Below are positions 1 to 9,538 of a stretch of 64,000 nucleotides of DNA, piece by piece; the first letter of the stretch is position 1, and each line of letters opens with the position of its first letter. The stretch lies in contig NZ_PXWG01000006.1 of NCBI RefSeq assembly GCF_003011965.1, forward strand, positions 1 through 64,000. The letters are read 5' to 3'. A program made the position numbers and the translations under genes. A model generated the notes under the pieces. That model was not told the origin of the DNA, did not search any database, and saw only the letters and a list, made by a program, of their open reading frames with translations. Source of the DNA: Streptosporangium nondiastaticum. Its GTDB lineage: Bacteria > Actinomycetota > Actinomycetes > Streptomycetales > Streptomycetaceae.

Positions 1-1416
1 GGCGGGGGCCGTCGCGGACGGGGGCGCCGAGTGGGTGCCCGGGGCCGTGGGTGTGGGGGTGCCCGCGGCCGAGGGGCCGTGGGTGCCGGCGCGGGGGGTG
101 GCGGCGGTGCCGGGGCTCTGCGGGTCCGGCGAGCCAGGGAGGTTGTTGACCGGGGGGTCGCTGGGGCCGGGGACCTTGACGGTCTGGGAGGAGCGGACGG
201 CGCCGCCGAGGGTGGAGCCGACCAGCAGGGTGAGGCCGATGACGACCGTGGCCATGATCGTGCCGCGGCGCAGGACGCGCCGCCGCAGGTCCCACAGCTC
301 GGCGCGGGGGCCGAGGCGGCGCCAGGCCTCGCCGGCGAGGCGTCCGTCGATCGAGTAGAAGGGCGCCCCGGCGATCACGAGGGGGCTCCAGGCGGCCAGG
401 TAGATGATGTCGGGGGCGTCGTAGACAGGGGTGCTGCGCCAGCTGACGGTGACGATCAGGACGGCGGAGAGCAGCACGCCGATGGAGGCGGCGAGGCGCT
501 GCCAGAGGCCGACGATGGTGAGGACGCCGACGACGACCTGGAGGAAGGCGACGGTGAGGCCGGCGCCGACGGGGTGGGCGAGGGCGAGGTCGCGCAGGGG
601 TTCGGCGGCGGGCCAGGGGTGGAGGGCCGTGAGCCAGGCGACCATGGAGCCGCGTTTGCCGCCGTCGAAGTAGACGGGGTCGCAGAGCTTGCCCATGCCG
701 GCGTAGATGGAGATCAGGCCGAGGAAGATCCGCAGGGGCAGCAGGACGACGCCGAGGTTCATCCGGCGGCCGGGGTAGTAGGCGTGCCGGACGGAGTCGC
801 CGTGGCGCTTGGTGGCGCTCTCGCCGTCCGCGTCTTCGGCGCCCTCGTCGTCGTATTCCGCGTCGTAGGCCTCGGGGTCGTCCGGGCCGTCGAACTGCGG
901 ATAGCGGTAGCGGTCTTCGTCGTACGCGCTGCCGGTGGGGCGGACGCCGTGCAGGAGCTGCGTCTCGGGCGCGGCGGGGCCGGCGGCGTCGACGAGCTCG
1001 CCGGGGCCGGTGCGCTCGGCGTGGCTGCGGGGGCCCACGACGGAGGGGGGCTGATCGCCGACGCGGACGCGGGGCAGCACCTGGGTGGAGCCCGCGTCGG
1101 TGACGGCGGAGTCCCGTACGGCCTGGAGGAGTTCGGTGGGCGCCGCGTCGCCGGGGGCGGCCCGCCCGCTCCACACCACGGGAGCGCGCCGTTTGGGCGT
1201 GCTCTTGACGGTGGGCAGCTGCGCCGTGTCGGCGATGCCTGCGTACTGGCGGGCGACGCGAGGGGGCCGGGCGAGCTGCACGCGGAAACTCACGTGGTTG
1301 ACGGCGATCTGCGCCGGGTCGGACGGAACCTTCACCGTACTCAGCGCGGGCTGGTCGTCGTACCCGGAAGAGCTTCCCCCCGTGGGTGTGCGGGGTGTTC
1401 TGGTGTCCACACTCAT
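1..1416 (-). CDS. DoxX-family integral membrane protein (C-terminus beyond window)
   Basis: The gene runs from the ATG at 1414-1416 off the left edge, so 472 codons are visible and the stop is missing. Residues 1 to about 215 are hydrophilic, with an acidic, Asp/Glu/Tyr-rich stretch. From about M219 there is a DoxX-like membrane domain of several hydrophobic segments, including PLRIFLGLISIYAGMGKL and a Trp/Pro-rich YLAAWSPLVIAGAPFYSIDG region. A further hydrophobic segment near residue 390 is followed by a Pro/Thr/Gly-rich tail. DoxX proteins are small quinone-linked or redox-associated membrane proteins; the long N-terminal extension is typical of actinobacterial members. The exact role is unknown. 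It lies downstream of rlmB and its terminator, so it probably has its own promoter. Confidence 0.75.
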   Translation of the reverse strand, partial: MSVDTRTPRTPTGGSSSGYDDQPALSTVKVPSDPAQIAVNHVSFRVQLARPPRVARQYAGIADTAQLPTVKSTPKRRAPVVWSGRAAPGDAAPTELLQAVRDSAVTDAGSTQVLPRVRVGDQPPSVVGPRSHAERTGPGELVDAAGPAAPETQLLHGVRPTGSAYDEDRYRYPQFDGPDDPEAYDAEYDDEGAEDADGESATKRHGDSVRHAYYPGRRMNLGVVLLPLRIFLGLISIYAGMGKLCDPVYFDGGKRGSMVAWLTALHPWPAAEPLRDLALAHPVGAGLTVAFLQVVVGVLTIVGLWQRLAASIGVLLSAVLIVTVSWRSTPVYDAPDIIYLAAWSPLVIAGAPFYSIDGRLAGEAWRRLGPRAELWDLRRRVLRRGTIMATVVIGLTLLVGSTLGGAVRSSQTVKVPGPSDPPVNNLPGSPDPQSPGTAATPRAGTHGPSAAGTPTPTAPGTHSAPPSATAPA

Positions 1417-1505
1417 CTAACCGAGTGACTTCTGATTAGGACACTGCCTTGACCGACTCGAACTGTCCGGGTCGCGTCAACACACCCCGTCAATCGTCTC
1501 CTTAC

Positions 1506-1541
1506 GCACGGGACGGGCCGGTGAACCGGCCCGTCCCGTGC
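1506..1541 (-). terminator. Hairpin terminator after rlmB
   Basis: A perfect 16-bp stem (1506-1521 with 1526-1541) closes a TGAA tetraloop 17 bp beyond the rlmB stop. It probably separates rlmB from the DoxX gene on the same strand. Confidence 0.75.
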
Positions 1542-1558
1542 AGGAGAACAGTTTTTCC

Positions 1559-2509
1559 TCAGGCGCGGCGGCGGGCCGCCTCGTAGAGCACGACTCCGGC
1601 CGCGACGCCCGCGTTGAGGGACTCGGCGCCGCCCGGCATCGGGATGCGCACGCGGAAGTCGCAGGTCTCGCCGACGAGGCGGGAGAGGCCCTTGCCCTCG
1701 CTGCCGACGACGATGACGACCGGGCCTTCGAGGGCGTCGAGCTCGTGGAGCTCGACGTCGCCGTCGGCGGCGAGGCCGACGATCATCAGGCCTTCCTTCT
1801 GGTACGCCTCGAGCATCCGCGTCATGTTGGTGGCGCGGGCGACGGGCGTGCGGGCGGCGGTGCCGGCGGAGGTCTTCCAGGCGCTGGCGGTCATGCCGGC
1901 CGCGCGGCGCTCGGGGACGACCACGCCGTGGCCGCCGAAGGCGGAGACGGAGCGGACGACGGCGCCGAGGTTGCGCGGGTCGGTGATGCCGTCGAGGGCG
2001 ACGATCAGCGGGTCCTCGCCGTCGTCGAAGGCGGCGGCGGTGAGGTCCTCGGGGTGGGCGTAGTCGTAGGGCGGGACGGACAGGACGAGGCCCTGGTGGT
2101 TGAGGCCGTTCGTCATGCGGTCGAGCTCGGGGCGGGGGGCCTCCATGAGGTTGAGGCCCTTGTCCGTGGCGAGCTGGAGCGCCTCGCGGACGCGCTCGTC
2201 GTTGTCCAGGTACTGCTGGACGTAGAGGGTCTTGGCGGGCACGCCCTCGCGCAGCGCCTCGACGACGGAGTTGCGGCCGACGACGAGCTCATTGGGGCCC
2301 TTGGGGCCGCCGCGGCGCGGGGCCGGGCGGCGGGCGGCCTGCTTGGCCTGGGCGTTGGCGAGGCGGTTCTTCTTGTGTCCCTTGCGCATGCTCGCGGGTG
2401 GGGTCGGGCCCTTGCCCTCCAGGCCCCGGCGCCGCTGGCCGCCGCTGCCGACCGTCGCGCCCTTCTTGTTGGACGTGCGACGGTTCCTGCGCTGGCTGTT
2501 GCCGGCCAT
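1559..2509 (-). CDS. rlmB: 23S rRNA (guanosine-2'-O)-methyltransferase RlmB, SpoU/TrmH family
   Basis: This 316-residue protein methylates the 2'-O of a guanosine in 23S rRNA using SAM, acting on the ribosome in the cytoplasm. Residues 1 to about 70 are a basic, Arg/Lys-rich disordered extension common in actinobacterial RlmB. A substrate-binding domain follows ([14 protein letters not shown]). The SpoU knot domain shows motif 1 ([16 protein letters not shown]), motif 2 ([14 protein letters not shown]) and motif 3 ([18 protein letters not shown]), so the catalytic Asn/Arg/Ser residues are all present. It is followed upstream by cysS on the same strand, 129 bp away, a pairing seen in many actinobacteria. 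The start ATG (2507-2509) opens the basic tail [17 protein letters not shown]. Confidence 0.93.
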   Translation of the reverse strand: MAGNSQRRNRRTSNKKGATVGSGGQRRRGLEGKGPTPPASMRKGHKKNRLANAQAKQAARRPAPRRGGPKGPNELVVGRNSVVEALREGVPAKTLYVQQYLDNDERVREALQLATDKGLNLMEAPRPELDRMTNGLNHQGLVLSVPPYDYAHPEDLTAAAFDDGEDPLIVALDGITDPRNLGAVVRSVSAFGGHGVVVPERRAAGMTASAWKTSAGTAARTPVARATNMTRMLEAYQKEGLMIVGLAADGDVELHELDALEGPVVIVVGSEGKGLSRLVGETCDFRVRIPMPGGAESLNAGVAAGVVLYEAARRRA

Positions 2510-2638
2510 GGGGTCACCTGACTTCTGTCTACTCTGCCGCCCTGGCGCCGCGCGGCCCTGGTGGGCTCTGCGGGCTTCGGACGGCTGCGCCGGAGCGGGT
2601 CCGGCGGTTGCCTACTACGTACGTACGAAAAGTGTCCC

Positions 2639-4036
2639 TCAGGACAGCGACCAGCGCGGTCCCGACGGGGTGTCCTCGATGGCGAGGCCGGCGTGCTGGA
2701 GCTGGTCGCGGATGGCGTCGGCGGCGGCCCAGTCCTTGCGGGTGCGGGCGGCCTGGCGCTGGTCGAGGACGAGGCGGACCAGGGAGTCCACGACGCCGTG
2801 GAGGTCGTCGCCGCGGCCGGCGGAGGCGTCGGCCCACTGCTCGTCGAGGGGGTCGAGGCCGAGGACGCCGAGCATGGCGCGGACCTCGGCCAGGCGGGCG
2901 ACGGCGGACTCCTTGTCGTCCGCGGTCAGGGCGGAGTTGCCCTGGCGGACGGTGGTGTGCACGATCGCGAGGGCCTGGGGGACGCCCAGGTCGTCGTCCA
3001 TGGCCTCGGCGAAGGCGGGCGGGACCTCGGCGGCGGGCTCGACGGTCTTGCCGGCGAGCTCGGTGGCGCGCTGCATGAAGCCCTCGATCCGCGCGAACGC
3101 GGCCTCGGCCTCGCGCAGGGCCTCCTCGCTGTACTCGATCATCGAGCGGTAGTGCGGGGTGCCGAGGTAGTAGCGCAGGACGATGGGGCGCCAGTGCTTG
3201 ACCATCTCGGAGACGAGGACGGAGTTGCCGAGGGACTTCGACATCTTCTCGCCGCTCATGGTGACCCAGGCGTTGTGCACCCAGTACTGGGCGAAGTCGT
3301 CGCCGAAGGCCTTGGCCTGGGCGATCTCGTTCTCGTGGTGCGGGAAGATCAGGTCGAGGCCGCCGCCGTGGATGTCGAAGGTCTCGCCGAGGTACTTGTG
3401 GGCCATGGCGGAGCACTCCAGGTGCCAGCCGGGGCGGCCGCGGCCCCAGGGGGTCTCCCAGGAGGGCTCGCCGGGCTTGGCGGCCTTCCACATGGCGAAG
3501 TCGCGGGGGTCGCGCTTGCCGGTCTCGCCCTCGCCGGAGGGCTGGAGGAGGTTGTCCAGCTCCTGGTTGGAGAGCTGCAGGTAGCCGGGGAAGGAGCGGA
3601 CGTCGAAGTAGACGTTGCCGTCGGCGGCGTAGGCGTGGCCGCGCTCGATGAGGCCGCGCATCATCTCGACCATCTCGGTGACGTGGCCGGTGGCGCGGGG
3701 CTCGACGGTGGGCGGCAGGCAGCCGAGGGCGTCGTAGCCGCTGTTGAAGGCGCGCTCGTTCTCGTAGCCGATGGACCACCAGGGGCGGCCCTGGTCGGCC
3801 GCCTTGTTGATGATCTTGTCGTCGATGTCCGTGACGTTGCGGACGAAGGTGACGTCGTAGCCGCGGTAGGTGAACCAGCGGCGGAGGATGTCGAAGTTCA
3901 GGCCGGAGCGGATGTGGCCGATGTGCGGGGCGGCCTGCACGGTCGCGCCACACAGGTAGATCGAGACGCAGCCCGGAGTGAGCGGGGAGAAGTCGCGGAT
4001 CTGCCGGGCGCTGGTGTCGTACAGGCGAATGGTCAC
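2639..4036 (-). CDS. cysS: Cysteinyl-tRNA synthetase
   Basis: This class I aminoacyl-tRNA synthetase charges tRNA-Cys. The 465-residue product has the usual family length. Visible signatures are the HIGH motif ([10 protein letters not shown]) just after a zinc-ligand Cys, the FPHHENE zinc-site motif and the KMSKS loop (EKMSKSLGN); the C-terminus has a helical anticodon-binding region ([19 protein letters not shown]). I use the GTG at 4034-4036 ([10 protein letters not shown]) because family members begin there. An in-frame ATG 13 codons upstream would only add an unrelated leader. It is paired with rlmB downstream. A paralogue, mshC, acts in mycothiol synthesis, but the C-terminal domain and context favour the true synthetase. 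Confidence 0.95.
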   Translation of the reverse strand: MTIRLYDTSARQIRDFSPLTPGCVSIYLCGATVQAAPHIGHIRSGLNFDILRRWFTYRGYDVTFVRNVTDIDDKIINKAADQGRPWWSIGYENERAFNSGYDALGCLPPTVEPRATGHVTEMVEMMRGLIERGHAYAADGNVYFDVRSFPGYLQLSNQELDNLLQPSGEGETGKRDPRDFAMWKAAKPGEPSWETPWGRGRPGWHLECSAMAHKYLGETFDIHGGGLDLIFPHHENEIAQAKAFGDDFAQYWVHNAWVTMSGEKMSKSLGNSVLVSEMVKHWRPIVLRYYLGTPHYRSMIEYSEEALREAEAAFARIEGFMQRATELAGKTVEPAAEVPPAFAEAMDDDLGVPQALAIVHTTVRQGNSALTADDKESAVARLAEVRAMLGVLGLDPLDEQWADASAGRGDDLHGVVDSLVRLVLDQRQAARTRKDWAAADAIRDQLQHAGLAIEDTPSGPRWSLS

Positions 4037-4229
4037 GCAACCAGAGTAGTGGGCGTTCGGCAGTGCCCCCGGCAATCGGGGCGCGGAAGGGAGGGAACGA
4101 GGCGTTCCGAGAGGGATGCGCGCCTCTTGTCCGTTATCTCCCTAATGCAGTCCATCTCACTAAATACGGCAAAATGACAGATCTGCGTGATAGCTTCCCG
4201 GGCACTGCCTCACCTTCACTCCTGGAGGG

Positions 4230-5414
4230 GTGTTGCACCCCACTCTGCTGCCCGTACAGCACGACGGAAGCCGCGGGCGCGCCCGGCTGGCCGCACTGGA
4301 CGGGCTGCGGCTGTGCGCGGCGCTGATGGTGGTGGCGTACCACTACGTGGCGTTCGACAGGGGGGCGTGGCCGGGGTCGCCGCCGGAGGTCTTCCCCAGC
4401 GCCCACGTGCCGGCGTCGTACGGCTGGCTGGGGGTGCAGCTGTTCTTCATGATCAGCGGCTTCGTGATCTGCATGAGCTGCTGGGGCCGGGGGCCCGGCG
4501 AGTTCGCCGTGTCGCGCGTCACCCGGCTCTTCCCCGCGTACTGGTTCTCCGTCCTGGCCGTCGCCCTCGTCGTCTGTCTGTGGCCGGTGGCGGACGAAAC
4601 CCTCCGCTCGCGTGACGTCGCCGTCAACCTGACCATGCTCCAGTCCCCTCTCGGGGTGGACGCCGTCGACGGCGTGTACTGGACGCTGTGGGTCGAGCTG
4701 CGCTTCTACCTGCTCTTCGCGCTCGTCGTCGCCGGGAAGGGGCTCACGTACGCGCGGGCGGTCGGCTTCTGTGTGGTCTGGGGCTTCGCGGCGGCGGTCG
4801 CGGCCGCGGTGGACGAGCCGCTGCTCGACCAGGTGCTGCTGCCGGAGGACTGCTGGTACTTCATCGCGGGCATCGCCTTCTACCTCATGCACCGCCACCG
4901 CCCGAACCTCGCGCTGTGGCTGCTGGTCGCCGGGTGCTTCCTCGTCGCCCAGCACGGCCTGGTGGCGGCCCAGGCGCGCGCGGAGGGCCACATGGGCCAC
5001 CGGGTGCCGCACTGGCCGACGGCGGTGCTGCTCGCCGTGTTCTTCGCCGCCATGGCGGCGGTCGCGCTCGGCTGGACGCGCCGGCTGACCCAGCGGTGGC
5101 TGACCACGGCCGGCGCGCTGACCTATCCCCTCTATCTGATCCACGAGCGGGTGGGCTGGCTGGTGATCCGGCGGACGGCCCGGGACGTGCCGCCGGCCGT
5201 CCTGCTGCCCGCGCTGCTGGCGGGGATGCTGGTGACCGCGTGGCTGGTGCACCGCCTGGTGGAGCGGCCGCTGGCCGGGGTGCTGCGGCGCGGGCTGCAG
5301 CGCTCGGCGGCGGAGATCCGTGCCGGTCTGTCCGGCCCCCCACAAGATCGTCACAAGATCACCCCGGAGACGTTCCAGGCCGGGGGTTGGAATTACGGCA
5401 GAGACAGGAGATAA
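4230..5414 (+). CDS. Acyltransferase 3 family membrane protein (paralogue 1)
   Basis: This 394-residue polytopic membrane enzyme is of the OafA/YrhL type, which transfers acyl groups to cell-surface sugars or secondary metabolites. The hallmark N-terminal motif LAALDGLRLCAALMVVAYHY contains the conserved His, followed by GVQLFFMISGFVICMS and an FAVSRVTRLFPAYW segment. Roughly ten hydrophobic helices follow, with a basic C-terminal tail. The start is ambiguous: a GGAGGGG Shine-Dalgarno at 4224-4230 abuts a GTG at 4230 and a TTG at 4233, and the TTG has the better spacing. The next gene (5506) is clearly homologous, so the pair arose by tandem duplication. The acceptor is not identifiable from sequence. 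Confidence 0.88.
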   Translation: MLHPTLLPVQHDGSRGRARLAALDGLRLCAALMVVAYHYVAFDRGAWPGSPPEVFPSAHVPASYGWLGVQLFFMISGFVICMSCWGRGPGEFAVSRVTRLFPAYWFSVLAVALVVCLWPVADETLRSRDVAVNLTMLQSPLGVDAVDGVYWTLWVELRFYLLFALVVAGKGLTYARAVGFCVVWGFAAAVAAAVDEPLLDQVLLPEDCWYFIAGIAFYLMHRHRPNLALWLLVAGCFLVAQHGLVAAQARAEGHMGHRVPHWPTAVLLAVFFAAMAAVALGWTRRLTQRWLTTAGALTYPLYLIHERVGWLVIRRTARDVPPAVLLPALLAGMLVTAWLVHRLVERPLAGVLRRGLQRSAAEIRAGLSGPPQDRHKITPETFQAGGWNYGRDRR

Positions 5415-5505
5415 CTGTCACGGCGGGCCGGGGGGTCCTTGTGTCAGCATGCCCGCGGACGGCCCTCGTAGGATGAGCCGACCTGAGCCCGATGGAGAGG
5501 ACCAC

Positions 5506-6816
5506 ATGCGTTTCGCCAGCCGAGGAGATCTCGATGGCGGCCTGGTAGCCGGACAGAAACCTGCCGCTCCCAGGCTCTACGTCCTGGACGGGCTCCGGAT
5601 CGTCGCCGCTCTGATGGTCGTCTTCTTCCACTACGTGGCGCTGCGGGGAGGCTGGGGCCAGGACCCCGAGCACATCTTCCCCAACCTGTGGAAGTTCGCC
5701 CAGTACGGCTGGACGGGCGTCGAGATCTTCTTCCTCATCAGCGGTTTCGTGATCTGCATGAGCACGTGGGGCCGCTCGCTCGGGGACTTCTTCATCTCCC
5801 GCGTGTCGCGGGTCTACCCCGCCTACTGGGTCGCGATCCTCCTGACGGCCTCGGTCGTCACGCTGTGGCCGCAGGTGCGGCAGATCAACGGCGGCTTCGA
5901 CGGCGTCCTCACCAACCTGACCATGCTCCAGTCGGGGCTCGGGGTCTGGGACGTCGACGGCGTCTACTGGACGCTCTTCATCGAGCTGAAGTTCTACGTA
6001 ATGTTCGCGGTCGTCGTGGCTACGGGCGTGACGTACCGCAAGTGCGTGCTCTTCTGCGTCCTGTGGACGGTCGTCGCACTGGCCTCGGTCCAGGCGGACA
6101 TCAAGCTCCTCGACCAGTGGGCGATGCCGCTCTACCAGCCCTACTTCGTCGCGGGCATCGCCTTCTACCTGATGTACCGCTACCGCCCCAACGCCCTCCT
6201 CTGGGGCATCACCGCCATGTCGCTGCTCCTCGCCGAGCACCACATCACGCGGCGCGTCGCGGACAACACCACGCACAACATCCCCGCCTGGCCCGCCCGG
6301 GTGATCGTCTTCGCCGCGTTCGTGCTGATGGCGCTGATCGCGTGCGGCAAGCTCAACCGGATCCAGTGGCGCTGGCTGTCCACGGCGGGCGCGCTCACCT
6401 ACCCGCTGTACCTGCTCCACCAGTACATCGGCATGACGGTCATCTACGGCCTGCGCGACCGCGTCCCCCGGCACGTGCTGGTCATCGGCCTGGTCGTGGT
6501 GATGCTCGGCGCGGCCTGGCTGATGCACAAGCTCGTGGAGCGGCCGCTGGGCACGAAGCTGCGCAAGGTGCTGCGCTCCAGCATGGAGGAGGTGCGGCAG
6601 CACTCCCCGCGGCGCGCGGCGCAGGCTTCGCCGGGGGCCCCGCAGGGAGTCCCGCAAGGAGCCCCGCAGGGCGCTTCGGCGGTCCCCGAGCAGCACGCCG
6701 GGCGCGAGGAGGTCCGCGAGGGCGCGGTGGCGCAGCGGCTGCGGGCGTACGAGACGGGCACGTACGAGCAGCCGGCGGGCGACCGGGTGGCCGTGGGCCG
6801 GCCGGACGGCGCCTGA
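5506..6816 (+). CDS. Acyltransferase 3 family membrane protein (paralogue 2)
   Basis: This 436-residue homologue of the preceding gene shares motif after motif with it: YVLDGLRIVAALMVVFFHYV with the conserved His, GVEIFFLISGFVICMS, FFISRVSRVYPAYWVAI and the LTYPLYLLHQYIGM helix. It has about ten transmembrane helices. Unlike its neighbour it carries a long hydrophilic C-terminal tail with a Gly-Ala-Pro-Gln repeat (GAPQGVPQGAPQG) and an acidic stretch, probably cytoplasmic. The ATG at 5506 is chosen because GGAGAGG precedes it; an ATG at 5473 in the same frame is possible. The gap of about 90 bp after the first copy allows an operon. Substrate unknown; it probably O-acylates an envelope or exported sugar. 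Confidence 0.88.
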   Translation: MRFASRGDLDGGLVAGQKPAAPRLYVLDGLRIVAALMVVFFHYVALRGGWGQDPEHIFPNLWKFAQYGWTGVEIFFLISGFVICMSTWGRSLGDFFISRVSRVYPAYWVAILLTASVVTLWPQVRQINGGFDGVLTNLTMLQSGLGVWDVDGVYWTLFIELKFYVMFAVVVATGVTYRKCVLFCVLWTVVALASVQADIKLLDQWAMPLYQPYFVAGIAFYLMYRYRPNALLWGITAMSLLLAEHHITRRVADNTTHNIPAWPARVIVFAAFVLMALIACGKLNRIQWRWLSTAGALTYPLYLLHQYIGMTVIYGLRDRVPRHVLVIGLVVVMLGAAWLMHKLVERPLGTKLRKVLRSSMEEVRQHSPRRAAQASPGAPQGVPQGAPQGASAVPEQHAGREEVREGAVAQRLRAYETGTYEQPAGDRVAVGRPDGA

Positions 6817-6830
6817 CCCCGCACAGCTGA

Positions 6831-6882
6831 CCGTACGGGTCAGGGCCGGACCTCACCACGGGTCCGGCCCTGACCCGTACGG
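6831..6882 (+). terminator. Very long perfect hairpin after the acyltransferase pair
   Basis: A perfect 22-bp stem (6831-6852 with 6861-6882) surrounds an 8-nt loop just after the stop at 6816. A second weaker repeat (GGGCGCGT at 6881 with ACGCGCCC at 6909) overlaps it. It is most simply a transcription terminator. Confidence 0.8.
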
Positions 6883-6985
6883 GCGCGTTCCGGCTTGTCC
6901 CGGCTTGTACGCGCCCCTTTCCCGCGCCGGCGGCATACGGTGAGCGCGATCGCGTACGCGCACGCTCCCCAGGGAAGGAACCGCC

Positions 6986-7393
6986 GTGGTTGCCACGCTC
7001 TCCGACGACCTGAAGAAGCTCCTCGACGACGCCCCCGTCTTCGCGACGGTCGCCACGGTCCAGCCGGACGGCAGCCCGCAGCTCACGGTCACCTGGGTCA
7101 CGCGCGACGGCGACGACCTGCTGATCTCCACGACCGTCGGGCGGCGCAAGGAGCAGAACATGCGCCGCGACCCGCGCGTCACGGTGATGATCAACCCGCC
7201 GAACGCGCCGTACACGTACGCCGAGGTGCGCGGCACGGCCTCGCTCACCACCGAGGGCGGCCCCGAGCTGATCGACGAGCTCTCGCGGAAGTACACGGGC
7301 AAGGACTACGCGGACTTCAATCCGGCGGCGAAGGACGACGCGCAGCGGGTGGTCGTGCGGGTCACGCCGCGGAAGGTCGTGGGGTCGATCTGA
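6986..7393 (+). CDS. PPOX-class F420-dependent oxidoreductase (pyridoxamine-phosphate-oxidase fold)
   Basis: This small split-barrel flavin/deazaflavin-binding protein has 135 residues, the normal size of the PPOX F420 family. The N-terminal ATVATVQPDGSPQLTVTW and the following LLISTTVGRRKEQNMRRDPRVTVMI match the conserved strands and the phosphate-binding Arg/Lys region. Members reduce diverse substrates with F420H2 in actinobacteria; the substrate here cannot be inferred. The GTG at 6986 is preceded by an AGGGAAGGA Shine-Dalgarno. It appears monocistronic, with the strong hairpin upstream and ispF convergent downstream. Confidence 0.85.
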   Translation: MVATLSDDLKKLLDDAPVFATVATVQPDGSPQLTVTWVTRDGDDLLISTTVGRRKEQNMRRDPRVTVMINPPNAPYTYAEVRGTASLTTEGGPELIDELSRKYTGKDYADFNPAAKDDAQRVVVRVTPRKVVGSI

Positions 7394-7483
7394 CCCCGCG
7401 GCCTTCCGCGGCGTCGCCGGGCCCGCAGGCGCGCTGACGCGCGGTGTCCTCGAACGCCGGACGGGCTCTTTCGTTCCTCGGGC

Positions 7484-7984
7484 TCAGTAGGCCTGGGCCC
7501 GGACCACCAGGGCCGTCGCCACCGCCGTGAGGCCCTCCTCGCGGCCCGGGAAGCCCAGGCCGTCCGTCGTGGCGCCGGAAACCGTCACCGGGGCTCCCAC
7601 GGCCTCCGAGAGGACCTTCTGGGCCTCCTCGCGGCGCTTGCCGATCCGCGGGCGGACGCCGACGACCTGGACGGCGACGTTGCCGATGACGAAGCCGGCC
7701 TCGCGCACGATGCGGGCGGCCTCGGTGAGGAGCGTGACGCCGGAGGCGCCGGCCCACTCGGGGCGGCCGGTGCCGAAGTGGGCGCCGAGGTCGCCGAGGC
7801 CGGCGGCGGAGAAGAGGGCGTTGCAGGCGGCGTGGGCGACGACGTCGGCGTCGGAGTGGCCGGCGAGGCCGGTCTCGCCGGGCCACAGCAGGCCGCCGCA
7901 CCACAGCTCGCGGCCTTCCTCGAAGGCGTGCGTGTCGGTGCCGATGCCCACCTGGGGCAGGGCGGGGAGCGGGCTAGAAGCCAT
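7484..7984 (-). CDS. ispF: 2-C-methyl-D-erythritol 2,4-cyclodiphosphate synthase
   Basis: This enzyme of the non-mevalonate (MEP) isoprenoid pathway converts CDP-methylerythritol 2-phosphate to the cyclic diphosphate. The 166 residues match the family. The metal-binding D-x-H pair is seen in GTDTHAF, and the family signature in [16 protein letters not shown]. The C-terminal [20 protein letters not shown] holds the TTE/T-D region. Its start overlaps the end of ispD by 11 bp, so the two are translationally coupled and encode consecutive parts of one pathway. Many bacteria fuse them; here they are separate. Confidence 0.95.
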   Translation of the reverse strand: MASSPLPALPQVGIGTDTHAFEEGRELWCGGLLWPGETGLAGHSDADVVAHAACNALFSAAGLGDLGAHFGTGRPEWAGASGVTLLTEAARIVREAGFVIGNVAVQVVGVRPRIGKRREEAQKVLSEAVGAPVTVSGATTDGLGFPGREEGLTAVATALVVRAQAY

Positions 7985-8747
7985 CGTTGGCCCTCCTGCG
8001 GGCGAGTACGGCCTCGGCGAGGACGAGGTCCAGCGGCCGGGTGACCTTGAAGGCCTCCTCGTGGCCGGGCACGAGGACGACGGGGGCGCCGAGGCGCTCG
8101 ACCATGCCGGCGTCGTCGGTGGCGCCCTCGCCCGCCAGGTCGGCGAACTTCTCGTGGGCGGCGTCGAGCGTGCGCCGGTCGAAGCCCTGGGGGGTCTGCA
8201 CGGCCCGCAGGAGCGCCCGCTCGGGGGTGCCGGTGACGAGCTCGGGCTCGCCCTCCGCGGCGCCCGTGCGCGGCTCGACCTGCTTGACGGTGTCGGCGAG
8301 CGGCAGGGCCGGGACGACGGCGGGCGCGCCCTCGCGCACGGCGGTGATCACGGCGTCGACGGTGTCGACGGGCACCAGGGGGCGCGCGGCGTCGTGCACG
8401 AGGACGGTGGTGACGTCGGCGGGGAGGGCCGCGAGGCCGAGGCGGACGGACTCCTGGCGGGTGCCGCCGCCGGGGACGACGAGGACCTCGGCGCGGTCGT
8501 GGCCGCTGAGGGGGTGGTCGTCGAGGAGGGCGCGGACCTCGGCGGCGCCGTCCGGCGGGGCGACCACGACGACGAGGGAGACGGCGCGGGAGGCGGCCAT
8601 CGCCCGGACGGCGTGGACGAGCATGGGGGTGCCGCCCAGGGCCCGCAGGGCCTTGGGGGCGCCCGGGCCGAGCCGGACCCCGCGGCCTGCGGCGGGGATC
8701 ACGGCGGCGGTGCGCGAAGGAGTGACGGCAGGGGCTCGATCAGACAT
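7974..8747 (-). CDS. ispD: 2-C-methyl-D-erythritol 4-phosphate cytidylyltransferase
   Basis: The enzyme transfers CMP from CTP to methylerythritol 4-phosphate in the MEP pathway. The 257-residue product from the ATG at 8745-8747 has the nucleotide-binding signature [21 protein letters not shown] near its start, [11 protein letters not shown] in the middle and the [14 protein letters not shown] segment. The frame stays open for 64 more codons upstream, but that extension is Pro/Arg-rich with no resemblance to the family, so the internal ATG is preferred. The gene is coupled to ispF. Its distance from carD upstream (308 bp) leaves room for its own promoter. Confidence 0.93.
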   Translation of the reverse strand: MSDRAPAVTPSRTAAVIPAAGRGVRLGPGAPKALRALGGTPMLVHAVRAMAASRAVSLVVVVAPPDGAAEVRALLDDHPLSGHDRAEVLVVPGGGTRQESVRLGLAALPADVTTVLVHDAARPLVPVDTVDAVITAVREGAPAVVPALPLADTVKQVEPRTGAAEGEPELVTGTPERALLRAVQTPQGFDRRTLDAAHEKFADLAGEGATDDAGMVERLGAPVVLVPGHEEAFKVTRPLDLVLAEAVLARRRANDGF

Positions 8748-9055
8748 TGCGTTCGCGTTCAGGTTTGCTTCCTCGGCCGGATTGGGTATGGCCTGGGGAG
8801 TGCCGGGCAACAAGCCCCGACCAGCCCCTTCCGTGACAGCTGGGCGGGCCGGCTGCCCGGGCCCGGCACTCTTACGCACGGCGGGTGCGCGTGCCCGCAT
8901 CCAGAGATGCCGCAGCGCCCGGCGGATGACTTGCGTCACCGCGCGGGCACCGCGGCACTTCTTTACGTCCGGTGCATCCCGTACGTACGGTCTTCACGTC
9001 CGGCACCTGTGCGTCGGGACGCCAAGGTATTGCAGGCCGTCGGCTCTTAACGGCC
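8748..9055. other. Intergenic region between ispD and carD
   Basis: No convincing gene is seen here. The frame upstream of ispD stays open but is low-quality. A CGTACGTACGG palindrome lies near 8981. The region probably holds the carD terminator and the ispD promoter, though no clear -35/-10 pair stands out. Confidence 0.4.
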
Positions 9056-9538
9056 TCAGGACGCGAGGACCTCGTCGAGCAGGGCCTCGGCCTTGTCCTC
9101 GTTGGTGTTCTCCGCGAGGGCGAGCTCGCTCACCAGGATCTGGCGCGCCTTGGCCAGCATCCGCTTCTCACCGGCGGACAGACCGCGCTCGCGCTCGCGG
9201 CGCCACAGGTCGCGCACGACCTCGGCGACCTTGATCACGTCGCCCGACGCGAGCTTCTCGAGATTTGCCTTGTAGCGGCGGGACCAGTTCGTCGGCTCTT
9301 CCGCATACGGTGCGCGGAGCACCTCGAAGACCCGGTCCAGCCCATCCTGGCCGACCACATCGCGCACACCGACGAACTCCGCATTGTCCGCCGGCACCCG
9401 AACCGTCAGGTCACCCTGGGCGACCTTCAGCACCAAGTAGGTCTTGTCCACGCCTTTGATCTGGCGAGTTTCGATGGCCTCGATCAGCGCGGCCCCGTGA
9501 TGGGGATAGACCACGGTGTCGCCAACCTTGAACGTCAT
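9056..9538 (-). CDS. carD: CarD-family RNA polymerase-binding transcription regulator
   Basis: This is a 160-residue global regulator of the CarD/CdnL type, which binds the RNA polymerase beta subunit and stabilises open complexes at rRNA and other promoters. Its N-terminal Tudor-like RNA-polymerase interaction domain begins [23 protein letters not shown] and is followed by a helical DNA-binding domain with the [16 protein letters not shown] motif and the basic [18 protein letters not shown] helix. Length and domain order match mycobacterial CarD. It stands alone on the minus strand, with a long untranslated upstream region (9539-10109). It is essential in mycobacteria and probably a core gene here. 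Confidence 0.93.
   Translation of the reverse strand: MTFKVGDTVVYPHHGAALIEAIETRQIKGVDKTYLVLKVAQGDLTVRVPADNAEFVGVRDVVGQDGLDRVFEVLRAPYAEEPTNWSRRYKANLEKLASGDVIKVAEVVRDLWRRERERGLSAGEKRMLAKARQILVSELALAENTNEDKAEALLDEVLAS

Noticed and set aside
31..1428. Long plus-strand open frame rich in Gly, Asp and Val
   Set aside because: It is the antisense shadow of the DoxX-family gene: its composition is that of reversed high-GC codons, and no Shine-Dalgarno or family motif is present.
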